Assembly: GCF_000499385.1 (NCBI RefSeq)
Contig: NW_013654981.1
Location: 3,252 to 67,251 of the forward strand
Direction: 5' to 3'
DNA from: Eimeria necatrix
Taxonomy: Eukaryota > Apicomplexa > Conoidasida > Eucoccidiorida > Eimeriidae
Length of the DNA stretch: 64,000 nucleotides
Shown: positions 12,115-21,440 of the stretch, in pieces
How positions within the stretch are numbered: position 1 is the first letter of the stretch
Layout of the letters: each line of letters opens with the position of its first letter
Program-made: the position numbers and the translations under genes
The notes under the pieces: generated by a model
Told to the model about the DNA's origin: nothing
Databases searched by the model: none
Seen by the model: the letters and a program-made list of their open reading frames with translations, nothing else

Positions 12115-15100
12115 TTGCGTTCCTGCTTGTTTTTTGTTTTGTTTCTGTTTGTTTTTACTTTGCTTTGTTTCCAATTTTGCTTCTTTTGCACCTCTTCGTC
12201 CGCCTTAGTCCTCTGCTCCTCAGGGTTTAGGGTTTAGGGTTTAGGGGAAACGGGGAGCAAACCGCAGCGAGGCCTTTTTAATTTAAAAAGACAGAATAAA
12301 TAAAGCATCAAACAAAAGACAAAAAGGAAAAAAAGACAAAAAGAAAACAAAAATGAAAGAGCAGCAAAACTTACTGAGGCCCTCCGTCAGCAAAAGAACT
12401 GCAGCAGAAACGTTGCGGTAGTGAGAAGGAGCAGCAGATCCAGTACCCAAAATCTTGAGAGCGGGGCCCCCAAAGCTGGGGGCCCCCGGGGGCCCCCCGG
12501 ATTGGGGGGCCCCCCGGGGGCCCCCCTGCGGGGGCAGGTGCTTGGCGAATTCCTCTTGGAGGTTTTTGAGGTCTTCGGGTTTGAAAAGAGACTGGAGAAG
12601 ACAAAAAGACAAACAAAAAGAAAAATTTTAAAAGATTTCGGCAGCAAAAGAACAAAAAGAAACAAATAAAATGAAGTTGTACGAAGATATGCATCAGGCA
12701 GCAGCCGCAGCAGCGCACCAGCACAGCAGCAGACTTCTTGCAGTGCAGCAGCTGCAGCAGACTCGCAGCAGCGGCAACTGCTGCTGCAGCTGCAGCAGGA
12801 GGTTTGCTGCTGCTGCTGCGCTTCTGCAGCAGCAGCAGCAGCAGCAGCAGCAAATGCCCTTTTGTCCTTTAGCCTCACTTCAAAGAAATCCACAGGGTGT
12901 TCTGCTCGAGGGGGAGAGTCGTCAACAAAGGCCTAAGACAGAAGACAAACGAAACGCAGAAAAATAAGCAAAAGCGGGGGGCCCCCGGGCCCCCTGGGGC
13001 CCCCAAAGGGCCCCCGGGGGGCCCCCAGGGGGCCCCCAGAGGGCCCCCTTGGGACCCTCGGCGCGACCCTAAGGGGCGCCAGGGGGGCCCCTGCAGCGCT
13101 CACGGGGGCCCCAGAAGGGTTTGCGCACGCCTGGTTAGGGGCCCGTGGGGGCCCCTCGAAGTGGAAAAGACAGAAACGGAGAAGTTGAGGAAAAATGACA
13201 TAAAAGGGGGAAAATAAATAAAGACCTTTGTGGGAAATAATTCAAAAGACCCACTCGAGAAGGGGGAGACAGCCAGAGCTTCCGCAAAGGTTCAATCTCA
13301 ATAACAGCATCCGGCTCGCACCCCAACGGGGTCATCTCCTGGGGGGCCCCTGCCTCCTTGGGGGCCCCTGTACCCTGGGGCCCCCCTGGGCCCCCACCCT
13401 TTGTATCTTTAGGGGCCCCTGCATCTTCGGGGGCCCCTGTACCTTCGGAGGCCCCTGTGCCTTTGGGGGCCCCTGTGCCTTTGGGGGCCCCTGTGTCTTT
13501 GGGGGCCCCTGTGTCTTTGGGGGCCCCTGTGTCTTTGGGGGCCCCTGTGCCTTTGGGGGCCCCCGAGAACCTTGTTGGAAAGAGAGGGGGCATTAAAACC
13601 CGGAGGAAATGAGTGAGTCTGGCTGCATGCATAAAGGGGGTGGACAAAACGGGGCTGTCGGACCTGCAGCCACAGAAGGCGCAGCAGCACGAAGCAAAAC
13701 CTCATGCTGCTGCTGCTGCTGCAGCTGCTGCAGCAGCTCCTGCTGCAGCGGCTGCTGCTGGGACTGACGCAGCTGTTGCTGCCGCTGGCCTTGCAGCAGC
13801 AGCAGCAGCTGCTGCTGCTGGCAGTGCTGCTGTGGCTATGCAAGATGCCCTTTAATCTTTCAAGGGACAACGGCGCTCTCAGCCCCCTAAGGCCCCATGG
13901 GGCCCCTAGGGGCCGTGGGGCCCTGCGGGGGCCCCCTGGGGGCCCCAGAAGCTTTGGGTCCCCACGAGGGCCCCCTGGGGGCCCCAGAAGCCTTAGGGCC
14001 CCGTGGCCCCACGGGGACCCTGGGGCCCCTGGGGGCCCCAGGGCCCCCAATTCTTTGGTAATTTGTTATTGGGGTTTTGCTCACTTGTTGCAGAATATGT
14101 GTTTAGTGTCTTTAGAAGACAAGGCTTTAATAAGGCTGCGGTACTCGGGAGTTTGCGTGATCTGTAGGGGCACCCGAAGCCGCACTAGGGTTTAGGGTTT
14201 AGGGTTTAGGGTTTAGAGCAGAGAGGGGCGCAGCGCAGAAGAGCGGGAAGGGGCACAGGGGCGCAACAGGCGGAGCAGCAGCAGAGACCCATGGCAGCAA
14301 AAACAGCAGCAGCAGCAGCAACGCAACAGAAAAGGGAGATGGAAGGGGAAATAAAAGGAGATCAAGAAGCAAAAAGCAAACTGAGGAAAAGACAAAAAAC
14401 ATGAACAAAAAGACAACAACGAGAGAAACAGAAGTGCTAGCTAGCAAACAGCAGCAGCAGCAGCAGAAGCAGCAGCAGAAGCAGCACCAGCTCGCCAGCC
14501 CGAGAACTGACTAGCTACCTATCTAGCTAGCTATCCAGCTAGACAGACAACTACCTATCTAGCTAGCTAGCAAGTTAGGTAGACAGATACCTATCAAGCT
14601 AGCTATCCAGCTAGCTAGCTACCTACCTAAGTCCTACATTTCTAGCTAGTTACCTAGCTAGAAATCTAGGTAACTACCCAGCTCGCTAGCTAGCTAGCCA
14701 CCTTGGCAGCTAGCTAGCTAGCTACATAGCAGAAAGAAACAGAAAAGCGAGGATTACCTGGGGAGAAGTCAAGTGGAAAACAGCCGAGATCTTGTCTGCA
14801 GAAGAAGTCTCAAGGAGCTTTCGCTGCAGCAGCAAAGCAGAAGACAAAAAGGACTTTTAGCAGCTCAATTTAACTTTCTAGCTGCTTCATTCTTTGCCTA
14901 TTTCCTTTTCCTGTGTCTCTGTCTCTGCGCTGGCTCTGGCCCGGTCTGCTGCTGCTGTTGCTGCTGCAGCTAGCTCAGGCCTTTTGCTGACCCCGTACAT
15001 CCCTCCCCAGCAGCAGCAGCAGCGACGACAGCAGCAACAGCAGCCGCCCCAGCAGCAGCAGCATCTGCCTCTGCAGCACCCGCCCCAGCAGCAGCAGCAG

Positions 15101-15195
15101 CACCCGCCCCAGCAGCAGCAGCACCCGCCCCAGCAGCAGCAGCAGCACCCGCCCCAGCAGCAGCAGCACCCTCCCCAGCAGCAGCAGCACCCGCC

Positions 15196-15242
<47 letters not shown>

Positions 15243-16747
15243 TGACCGCGTGGACTGCTTGCTGCTGCTGCTGGCACTGGAGGAAGACAAAAGCCTTTCC
15301 CTCGATGGGTTCGCTGCAAACTTGCGAAGGGTCGATCCAGCGGCCGTCGGGCAGCTGCACTTTTTGCCCGTTTTTGAGTTGTGCGTAGAGCGGGCCAGGC
15401 GAGATCTGCAGCACGCACAGCCACTCAACTAGCTAGCCAGCTAGCTAGCCAACTAGCTAGCTAGCCAGCTAACCAGCTAGCCAGCTAGCTGGGCATGTAC
15501 GGGGCACACAGCTAGCTAGCTTGCTAGCTAGTCAGCCAGCAAGGGAACCAGCTAGTCAACTTGCTAGCCAGCTACCTAGTCAGCTAGCTGGCCAGCTAGA
15601 CATCCATCTAGCTAGCCAGCTAGCTCGCTGGCTGGCTGGCTAGCCAAAGAGCCAGGGGGCGAGCTAGCCATGGAGAAGCAAAGCCAAAAGGAAGAGGAGG
15701 GCGAGGGCCAGCCGCCAGCTAGCTCGAATGGCCCAGCAGTGGGCGCCCTGAAGGCCTGTTAGCTAGCTAGCTAACTAGCTAGCTAGCTAGCTAGCTAACC
15801 AACGTGCAGAGCTAGCTAGCTGCGGGCAGCAGGTTGGCTAGCTGGCCAAACGCGGGGGCGCTTGGCTAGCTTCCCGCGGGCCTCAGCGCAGGCGCAGCAG
15901 AGGTGACAGCCAAAGAGACAGAAAAAGTAAAAAAAGGAAACAACTAAAAGAAATATATAAAAGAAATATGTAAAAGAAATAAATAAAAGACAGGGACCTC
16001 ACTCCTAAAGCTTTTGCCTTCTCAGGAAAGAAGCGGCCTCTCACTGTGGGGCACTGCAGCAGCAGCAGCAGACAGTCGGAGGCGTCGCCGTAGTCCCCAA
16101 AAAGAGCAGCCTTTGCTGCTTCCATGCTGCTGCTGCTGCTGCGGCTTGCTGCTGCTGCTGCTGTTGTTGCTGCCGCTGCTTGGCACTTCTGGTTAAACTT
16201 GCCCTGCAACTGACAGACAGCAAGACAGCAGCAGCAACTGCATTTGCTGCAGCAGCAGAGGTGGACACCACTGCAGCAGCAGCAACACTTGCTGCAGCAC
16301 GGACCTCCAAAGCGCCGGCAGCGCAGCTAAGAGCAGCAGCAGCAGCCACATGGTTGCCAACAGGGTGAACCTATGGCACCGGCAGCAGCAAAAGTGCAGC
16401 AGCAGCAGCAGCTGCTGCAGCAGTGGCGACTGCAGCAGGTCCTCACCTCCTCTTCAAGTTTCCGCCTTTTTATGCTGCCATTTTTTTCTGCAGCAGTAGG
16501 GCTGGAAGCTGCTGCCGCTGCTGCTGCTGCTGCTGTTGTTGGCTCATATGTGTCGCCGTAGTTGTTATTGCCGCTGCTGTTGCTGCCGGTGGTGCTAGTG
16601 CTGCTGCTGCTGCTGCTCAAGAGAGGGTTATCTTCGTGCTGCTGCTGCTGCTGCCTGCTGCTGTGGGGCAGGTAGAAGGCCTCCACAGGGATGCCGCTGG
16701 CTGTGCCCTTCACCGAGGGGCCATAGGAGCACGCACAAGTGCGGGGC

Positions 16748-16791
<44 letters not shown>

Positions 16792-17635
16792 TGCGCTGCC
16801 ACGCCGGCGGCAGACACCCCTGCAGACTCCGTCTGTACAGTAGCGCTCGCCCAGAAGAGACGGGGGGGCCTCGGGGGGCCCCATGAGTCTGTAGTTAATC
16901 TCCAAATGGTTGCTGCAACAAAGCGCCACAAAGTTGCTGCCGCTGCTGCTGCAGCAGCTGCTGCTGCTGCTGTTGCGAACTAAGCTTTGTTTGCTCATGA
17001 GACCAAACGCAGGCCGGGAAGAAGCCTCTTTTTCTCGTCAACAGTGCAGCTAGCTAGCTGGCTACCGGAATAGCTAACTAGCAGTTAGCTAGCCAGTCAG
17101 CTAGCTAGCGAGCTGGCTAGGCAGCTATCTCGCTAGCTAGCTAGGCGGCTTGCTAGGCAGCCGTCTAGCCAGCTAACTAGCCAACTAGCTATCCAGCTAG
17201 CTCTGCAGCTATATAGGCAGCTCGCTGGGCTGGGCAGCTAGCTAGTAGGCCAGCTAGCCAGCTAGCGGTGCAGCTAGCTGGGCAGCTAGCTGTGCAGCTA
17301 GCTGGGCAGCTAGCTGTGCAGCTAGCCGGGCAGCTAGCTGTGAAGCTAGCTGTGGAGCTAGCTGTGCAGTTAGCTGTGCAGCTAGCTGGGCAGTTGGCTG
17401 TGCAGCTAGCTGTGCAGCTAGCTACAGCTAGCTCAGTGGCCTGCGAAGGTCCTCATGGCTAGCTGCAGCAAAGGCCTGAGCCCGTGGGGGCCCCACAGGG
17501 TCACTGCTGCGCTGCCTGTGCCTTCGAGAGATAAGAGAAGGCCAATTAGCCCAGCAGCAGCAGCAGGAGAAAGCGAAGTCAAGAAAATGTCACTTATCCG
17601 GTGAATGTGCAGCTTCTTCTCCAAGTGGTACCTGC

Positions 17636-17692
<57 letters not shown>

Positions 17693-18889
17693 GGTGAACG
17701 GGCAGCCCGCTAGGGGGCGCCAGGCCACCGAAAGCAGCCTGCGTGCTGGGCGCGATAACAGCTAGCTACCTAGCTGGCTAGCCACCTAGCTAGCTAGTTA
17801 GCTGGCTGGCTAGCTAGCTAGCTAGCTAGGCATCCGGATTCGACTGTGGCTAGCTGGCCGGCTCCTTCCGCAGCTAGCTGCCTCGATTTGCAGCTAGCTA
17901 GCTAGATCGCTATACAGCTAGCTAGACAAATAGATATACAGCTAAGCAACTAAATGGCTAGTCGGAGCAGGGGCCACCTGGCTAGCTGGCTAGCCAGGCG
18001 GCGGGTTGACAGCTAGCTCTTCGACTTTGGCGAATTCAAGAGTTGACCAGCTAGCTAGCTGTCTAGCTAGCTAGCGAATGCACTGAATAGCTGGCTAGCT
18101 AGCTAGCTAAACAATGAACCGGCCCAATGGCTGCATTGCAGGGCAACAGGCTGCTGGCCAGTACCTGGGCAGCTAGCCATTTAGCTAGCTAGCCAGCCCT
18201 TCAGCCAGCTCACCATCTAGCTAGCTAGCTAGCTATCCAGCCAACTCACTAACCAGCTAGCTAGCTTGCTAGCTATCCAGCTAGCTCGCTAGCTAGCTAG
18301 CCAGCTAGCTATCTGGCTAGCTCCCTATCCATCTAGCCCACTAGCTAGCTATCTAGCTAGCCATTTGGCTAGCTAGCTAGCTAGCTAGCTAGCTAGCTAG
18401 CCCGCGGGCCCTCACCTTTGCACATTTTCCCCCGCATTAATGAGAAGCCGAGAGCCCTCATAAAATATGTGGAGAGAGGGAGCCACCGAAAGGCGGTGGG
18501 AGCCCAGCAGCTGCAGCAGCACAACCAGCCCCAAACCCTAAACCCTAAACCCTAAACCCTAAACCCTGGGGCCCCCGGGATGTCTGAGCCCGCGCTCTTG
18601 AGGGCCCCTTCTGGGGCACAGGGGGCCCCCGCAGGGGCCCTGCAGCAAATTGGATTTTAAGAAGTTGAAGAGACAGAAAAGGAGGGGGAAGAAGCCCACT
18701 AACCTGGGCAGTGATGCTCATCGTGCTGCTGCAGCTGCTGCTGCTGCTGCTGCTGCGGCGGTTGCTGCTGCTGCTGCTGTGCTGCTGGCGCTCCTGAGCC
18801 AAAAGCAGCTGCAGGAAGCAGCTGCTGTTGTCCGGGTGAAGTGACAGCGCAGGGGCGGGGCCCCTCTCGTCGATGCTGGGGGCCCCCGC
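8984..18889 (-). CDS. ELAC2: tRNase Z, long form (ELAC2/TRZ1 type), about 17 exons
   Basis: This endonuclease removes 3' trailers from pre-tRNAs. Exons, 5' to 3': ?18889-18704, 18510-18416, 17631-about 17450, about 16911-16447, 16203-16003, 15405-15247, 13829-13600, 13570-13255, 12932-about 12640, 12591-12375, 12071-11978, 11451-11328, 11097-about 10930, about 10794-10535, 10064-9990, 9494-9436, 9223-8984 (stop TAG at 8984). Where both ends are defined the phases agree. The N-terminal, non-catalytic half shows [25 protein letters not shown] in place of [30 protein letters not shown] and [12 protein letters not shown]. The catalytic half shows [32 protein letters not shown] (HxHxDH zinc motif), HIPDSFG, SGDTRPC, HEATFED and THFSQRYPR, in family order. 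All key zinc and phosphate ligands appear present. Low-complexity inserts include poly-Gln, poly-Ser and a GAPKDT hexapeptide array. The start codon is not fixed, the donor after exon 3 lacks an obvious GT, and both edges around 12640 are uncertain. Nuclear or organellar location cannot be read from the sequence. Confidence 0.92.
9362..9394 (-). repeat. telomere-type tract in tRNase Z intron
   Basis: About four AAACCCT units lie between the two last exons of tRNase Z; on the gene-sense strand this reads TTTAGGG. Confidence 0.9.
9640..9985. repeat. GGGGCCCC-rich intronic block
   Basis: A dense run of self-complementary GGGGCCCC-type words fills most of the intron between the HEATFED exon and the THFSQRYPR exon of tRNase Z. 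Confidence 0.75.
11107..11158 (-). repeat. telomere-type tract in tRNase Z intron
   Basis: Five or six imperfect AAACCCT units sit just upstream, in gene sense, of the exon beginning at 11097. The acceptor follows the tract within about 10 bases. A second short tract lies at 11464-11515. Confidence 0.88.
11600..11785. repeat. 38-bp minisatellite in tRNase Z intron
   Basis: The word CAGGAACTGCAGCACTGC recurs at 11605, 11643, 11681 and 11719, exactly 38 bp apart, then at 11751 (32 bp). The unit is built from CTG/CAG words and is rich in PstI-like CTGCAG palindromes. It lies in the intron between the LDFGEGS exon and the SHCHADHH exon. Confidence 0.85.
12220..12246 (+). repeat. telomere-type tract in tRNase Z intron
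   Basis: Three to four AGGGTTT units on the plus strand, so CCCTAAA in gene sense. This is the opposite orientation to the 9.36 kb and 11.1 kb tracts of the same gene. Confidence 0.85.
12960..13165. repeat. GGGGCCCC-rich block
   Basis: GC-palindromic block in the tRNase Z intron between the 13255 donor and the 12932 acceptor. Similar words occur inside the adjacent exon 12375-12591, where they are translated as Gly-Pro-Ala. Confidence 0.75.
13405..13570 (-). repeat. 18-bp minisatellite translated as GAPKDT array
   Basis: About nine 18-bp units of the form GGGGCCCCTGTGTCTTTG (plus strand) run through the tRNase Z exon 13570-13255. In the gene frame they read GAPKDT or GAPKGT hexapeptides. 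The array is directly followed by the conserved-looking segment [20 protein letters not shown] in the same frame, so it is probably translated. It would sit in the inter-domain linker of the enzyme. Confidence 0.8.
13880..14055. repeat. GGGGCCCC-rich intronic block
   Basis: GGGGGCCCC words at close spacing in the tRNase Z intron between the 15247 and 13829 exon ends. Confidence 0.7.
14187..14216 (+). repeat. telomere-type tract
   Basis: Four AGGGTTT units in the large tRNase Z intron. Confidence 0.88.
14505..14735. repeat. CTAG/GCTAGC tetranucleotide array
   Basis: Imperfect runs of CTAGCTAG words on both strands. It lies in the same large tRNase Z intron as the 14187 tract. Confidence 0.8.
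15060..15205. repeat. CCAGCAGCAGCAGCACCCGC minisatellite
   Basis: Tandem 18-21 bp units made of a CAG run capped by CACCCGCCC, adjoining a (CAG)15 run. It lies just downstream, in gene sense, of the tRNase Z exon ending at 15247, so it is intronic. The antisense frames read as poly-Cys, poly-Ala or poly-Leu. Confidence 0.75.
15425..15860. repeat. CTAG/GCTAGC tetranucleotide array
   Basis: Over 400 bp of degenerate CTAGCTAGC words interrupted by short unique stretches, in the tRNase Z intron between exons 16203-16003 and 15405-15247. Confidence 0.8.
17045..17450. repeat. CTAG array with GCAGCTAGCTGT-type 12-mers
   Basis: This is the start of the longest CTAG region. Around 17268-17430 it organises into 12-bp units (GCAGCTAGCTGG or GCAGCTAGCTGT). 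It abuts the tRNase Z exon that begins at 17631 and hides that exon's donor. Confidence 0.8.
17640..17690 (+). repeat. (CAG)n microsatellite
   Basis: About 17 uninterrupted CAG units directly upstream, in gene sense, of the tRNase Z exon starting at 17631. Gene-sense it reads (CTG)n, ending in the acceptor GCGCAG. Confidence 0.85.
17758..18408. repeat. CTAG/GCTAGC tetranucleotide array
   Basis: About 650 bp of CTAGCTAGC words fill the intron between the tRNase Z exons 18510-18416 and 17631-17450. The run ends within 10 bp of the 18416 donor. Confidence 0.82.
18533..18568 (-). repeat. telomere-type tract upstream of an acceptor
   Basis: Five AAACCCT units (TTTAGGG in gene sense) about 25 bp upstream of the tRNase Z acceptor for exon 18510-18416. 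Confidence 0.9.
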
Positions 18890-19201
18890 TAGGGTTTAGG
18901 GTTTGGCTGTGGGGCCCCGGGGCAGCAGCAGCAAACTCTTGAGGGTTTTGCTTTTCTCCCTTTCAAAATATATTATTAATTGCGCAGCACAAACGGGGGA
19001 AACAAACGCGGGAGCAGAGAGAGCGGGCCGGACTGGGGGGATGTGGGGCCCCAGCTAGAACTAGGGTTTAGGGTTTAGGGTTTAGAGTTTAGGGTTCCTG
19101 GCGTCTGATCGCCCCAGTTGACTTCTTGGGCTTAACCCATTAAACAAAGCCTACTTATTTTGTATTTGTTTTGACTTTTAGCGTTTCTGTCTGTAAGCCT
19201 A

Positions 19202-19238
<37 letters not shown>

Positions 19239-19412
19239 CTGCTGCTGCTGCAGTGGCGAGTCATTAGCAGCGGAGGCGTACCTGGGGTGTATGCGCACCC
19301 GGGGTTAAACGCAGCAGCAACTGATGTAGCAGCAAAGTTTACAAGCAGGATTCATAGGCAAGGTAGCAGCTGCTGCAGCAGCAGCAGCTGCAGCAGCAGC
19401 AGCAGCAGCAAG
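18890..19412. promoter_or_regulatory. divergent intergenic spacer, tRNase Z / YVH1-type gene
   Basis: About 520 bp separate the 5' end of tRNase Z (-) from the ATG of the YVH1-type gene (+), so a shared bidirectional promoter is inferred. The spacer holds an AT-rich stretch with TATATTATTAATT near 18970, telomere-type tracts at 18894-18906 and 19062-19098, and a (CTG)n run at 19203-19258. No specific factor site is recognised. Either gene could have an extra upstream exon that would shrink the spacer. Confidence 0.35.
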
Positions 19413-19870
19413 ATGCCAGCGGTGGGCAATTTCGAGCTGCAGGAGCAGCAAAACCCGCAGCAAGTAGCTCAGGCGTCGGAGCAGCCACAGCCACAGCAGC
19501 AGCAGCAGCAGCAGCAAAAGCTGCAGCCGCAGGAGCAGCAAGACAGGGCACAGCAAGAACGGCACACGCAGCTGCAGACGCAGGGGGAGGAGCAGCAGCA
19601 GCAGCAGCAGCTGCAGCAGCAACAGAAGCAGCAGCAGCCTCAGCAGCTAGCTGCTTCGTCCTCAACCTCTCCAGGAACTTCTGACTCCCAAGCCATTGTA
19701 TACTGCTGCAGGTGCGCGTCTTGACGGGCCATTGCGCGGGGTTTAGGGTTTAGGGTTTAGGGTTTAGGGTTTAGGGTTTAGGGTTTTGGACCTCGGGTCT
19801 AGCTCTGCCAAGTGCTGCGCTGAACTCTCCTAGTAGCCTGGGCATACATTCACCACCTCTCTTCAGCTTG

Positions 19871-19920
<50 letters not shown>

Positions 19921-20108
19921 AGGTGCTGCCGGCACAAGCTGTTCTACGAGTCGCAGCTGTACCCTCACGAGCCCAAGGGGCCCCCCCCGGGGGCCCCCCG
20001 GGGGGCCCCCAGGGCCAAATGCACCAGTGCCTTTGTGGAGCCTTTGGGGTGGATGGGGGGTTTAGAGGAGCAGCAGGGAAGGCTTTGCTGCCCCAATCCA
20101 GCAGTACG

Positions 20109-20155
<47 letters not shown>

Positions 20156-20714
20156 ATCTGCTGCTGCTGCTGCTGCAGTTGCTGCTGGTGCTCTGCTGCT
20201 GCTGCTGTTGCTGCTGCAGCCGCTGCTGCTGCTGCAGCCGCTGCTGCTGCTGCTGCTGCGGAGGCTGTAAGGGCTCGGGCCCAGTTAGGGTTTAGTTAGG
20301 GCGTGCTTGAAGTTTGAGTAGGGTTTGATTGTGGTTTAATTAGGGTTTAATTAGGGTTTAATTAGGGTTTAATTAGCGTCTAATTAGGGTTTAATTAGGG
20401 TTTAATTAGGGTTTTGGAGAGCTTATTAGGGTTTATGATTTGCTGCGGGAGGTTTTCAGTGCGGCTGCAAACTTGGCAGCTGGAGTTGGGTGGGACTTAA
20501 GTGCTCTTGCGGCCACTGGAGCTCCCCAGCTTTCCAAGTAAACCCTAAACCCTAAACCCTAAACCCTAAACCCTAAACCCTAAGCACTCGACCTTGAGAC
20601 CTAGACCCTAAACCCTAAACCCTAGCTTCTACCGCCCGCAGCTCGGGTGACTCCCCTCTCTCAAAGCAGCCGACGCGAGGTGCAGCGGCAGCAACCACAG
20701 CCACACCAGCAGCA

Positions 20715-20773
<59 letters not shown>

Positions 20774-20873
20774 TGCTGCTGCGTCTTGCCTGCCGTAGGT
20801 GCACCTTTCTCGCATTGACAAACTGACGGCCCCTCACGCCAGCAGGGGCGCAGAGCCTTCTCTTCTCTTTTGA
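19413..20873 (+). CDS. YVH1/DUSP12-type zinc-binding domain protein without phosphatase domain
   Basis: Four exons join with agreeing phases: 19413-19711, 19923-20103, 20460-20537, 20799-20873 (stop TGA), giving 210 residues. The first exon, from ATG 19413, is Gln-rich. Then follow, in family order, YCCRCCRHKLFYESQLYPHE, a Gly-Pro-Ala insert, CTSAFVEPLGWMGGLE, GRLCCPNPACGCKLGSWSW, KCSCGHWSSPAFQ and VHLSRID. These are the cysteine pairs and the terminal (Q)xxxSRxD motif of the C-terminal zinc domain of YVH1/DUSP12. In yeast that domain is the part needed for 60S ribosome maturation (Mrt4 release). The HCxxGxxR phosphatase domain normally present upstream is not found: only about 520 bp separate this ATG from tRNase Z. 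The product is therefore either a stand-alone zinc protein or a gene whose phosphatase exons are missing or misassembled. Donors are GTGCGC, GTACGT and GTAAAC. Confidence 0.88.
19739..19787 (+). repeat. telomere-type tract in YVH1-type gene intron 1
   Basis: Seven TTTAGGG units lie between the donor at 19712 and a (CTG)n run that leads into the acceptor at 19922. Confidence 0.92.
20283..20432 (+). repeat. variant telomere-type array TTTAATTAGGG
   Basis: Intron 2 of the YVH1-type gene carries about eight units of an 11-bp variant, TTTAATTAGGG, flanked by TTTAGTTAGGG and TTTATTAGGG forms. The unit inserts ATTA or GTTA into the canonical 7-mer. Confidence 0.85.
20537..20626 (-). repeat. telomere-type tract in YVH1-type gene intron 3
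   Basis: AAACCCT units begin at the donor itself: the exon ends CAA and the intron begins GTAAACCCT. The orientation here is CCCTAAA in gene sense. Confidence 0.88.
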
Positions 20874-20893
20874 ATTATTTCTCATTTCAATAA

Positions 20894-20954
<61 letters not shown>

Positions 20955-20960
20955 GCAGCG
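20894..20960 (+). repeat. (CAG)n microsatellite downstream of YVH1-type gene
   Basis: An interrupted (CAG)n/(CAA) run starts about 20 bp after the YVH1-type stop codon, in its presumed 3' UTR. Confidence 0.8.
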
Positions 20961-21204
20961 GCAGCCAGGGGCCGTTTTGGGGCCCCCACTTCATGGGGGC
21001 CCTACCAGGGGGCCCCTGGGGGCCTCCCTGTGGGGCCCCTTTGGCGGCCCTTTACAGCAGAGAAACCCGGGCTTTATTCTTCGGGGCCTCGCTTGCAGAC
21101 TAAACCCTAAACCCTAAACCCTAAACCCTAAACCCTAAATTTTCTGTCTTGTTTTGCGCCATCGCCACAAGACGCACTCTTCTCGAGGCCCCTGACGCAT
21201 CTCC

Positions 21205-21440
21205 CAGTACCCCATTCTGGGGGCCCTTCTCAGGGGGGCCCCCCTATGGGGCCCCCCTTTATGGGGCCCCAAAGGGGGCCCCCCAGTGGGGCCCCATGGG
21301 GGCCCCCTTTTACAAAGCCTCCCAACGCTTGACATCCCTGTGGACCCTTCTATGGGGCCCCCTGTGGGGCCCCCCAAGGGGGCCCCCTATGGCGCCCCCC
21401 AGTGGGGGCCCCTGTGGGGGCCCCCAATGGGGCCCTCACA
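21205..21440. repeat. GGGGCCCC-rich block
   Basis: Some fifteen GGGGCCCC-type words at close spacing, with open Gly/Pro-rich frames on both strands that I read as shadows. Confidence 0.75.

Noticed and set aside
14887..15432. Overlapping frames of 150-175 codons rich in Cys, Ala, Leu or Gln on both strands
   Set aside because: Only the part at 15247-15405 on the minus strand carries tRNase Z motifs. The rest is triplet-repeat shadow within an intron.
17268..17430. CRISPR-like array of regular short units
   Set aside because: There are no spacers of unique sequence. It is a degenerate CTAG tandem repeat in an intron of a eukaryotic gene.
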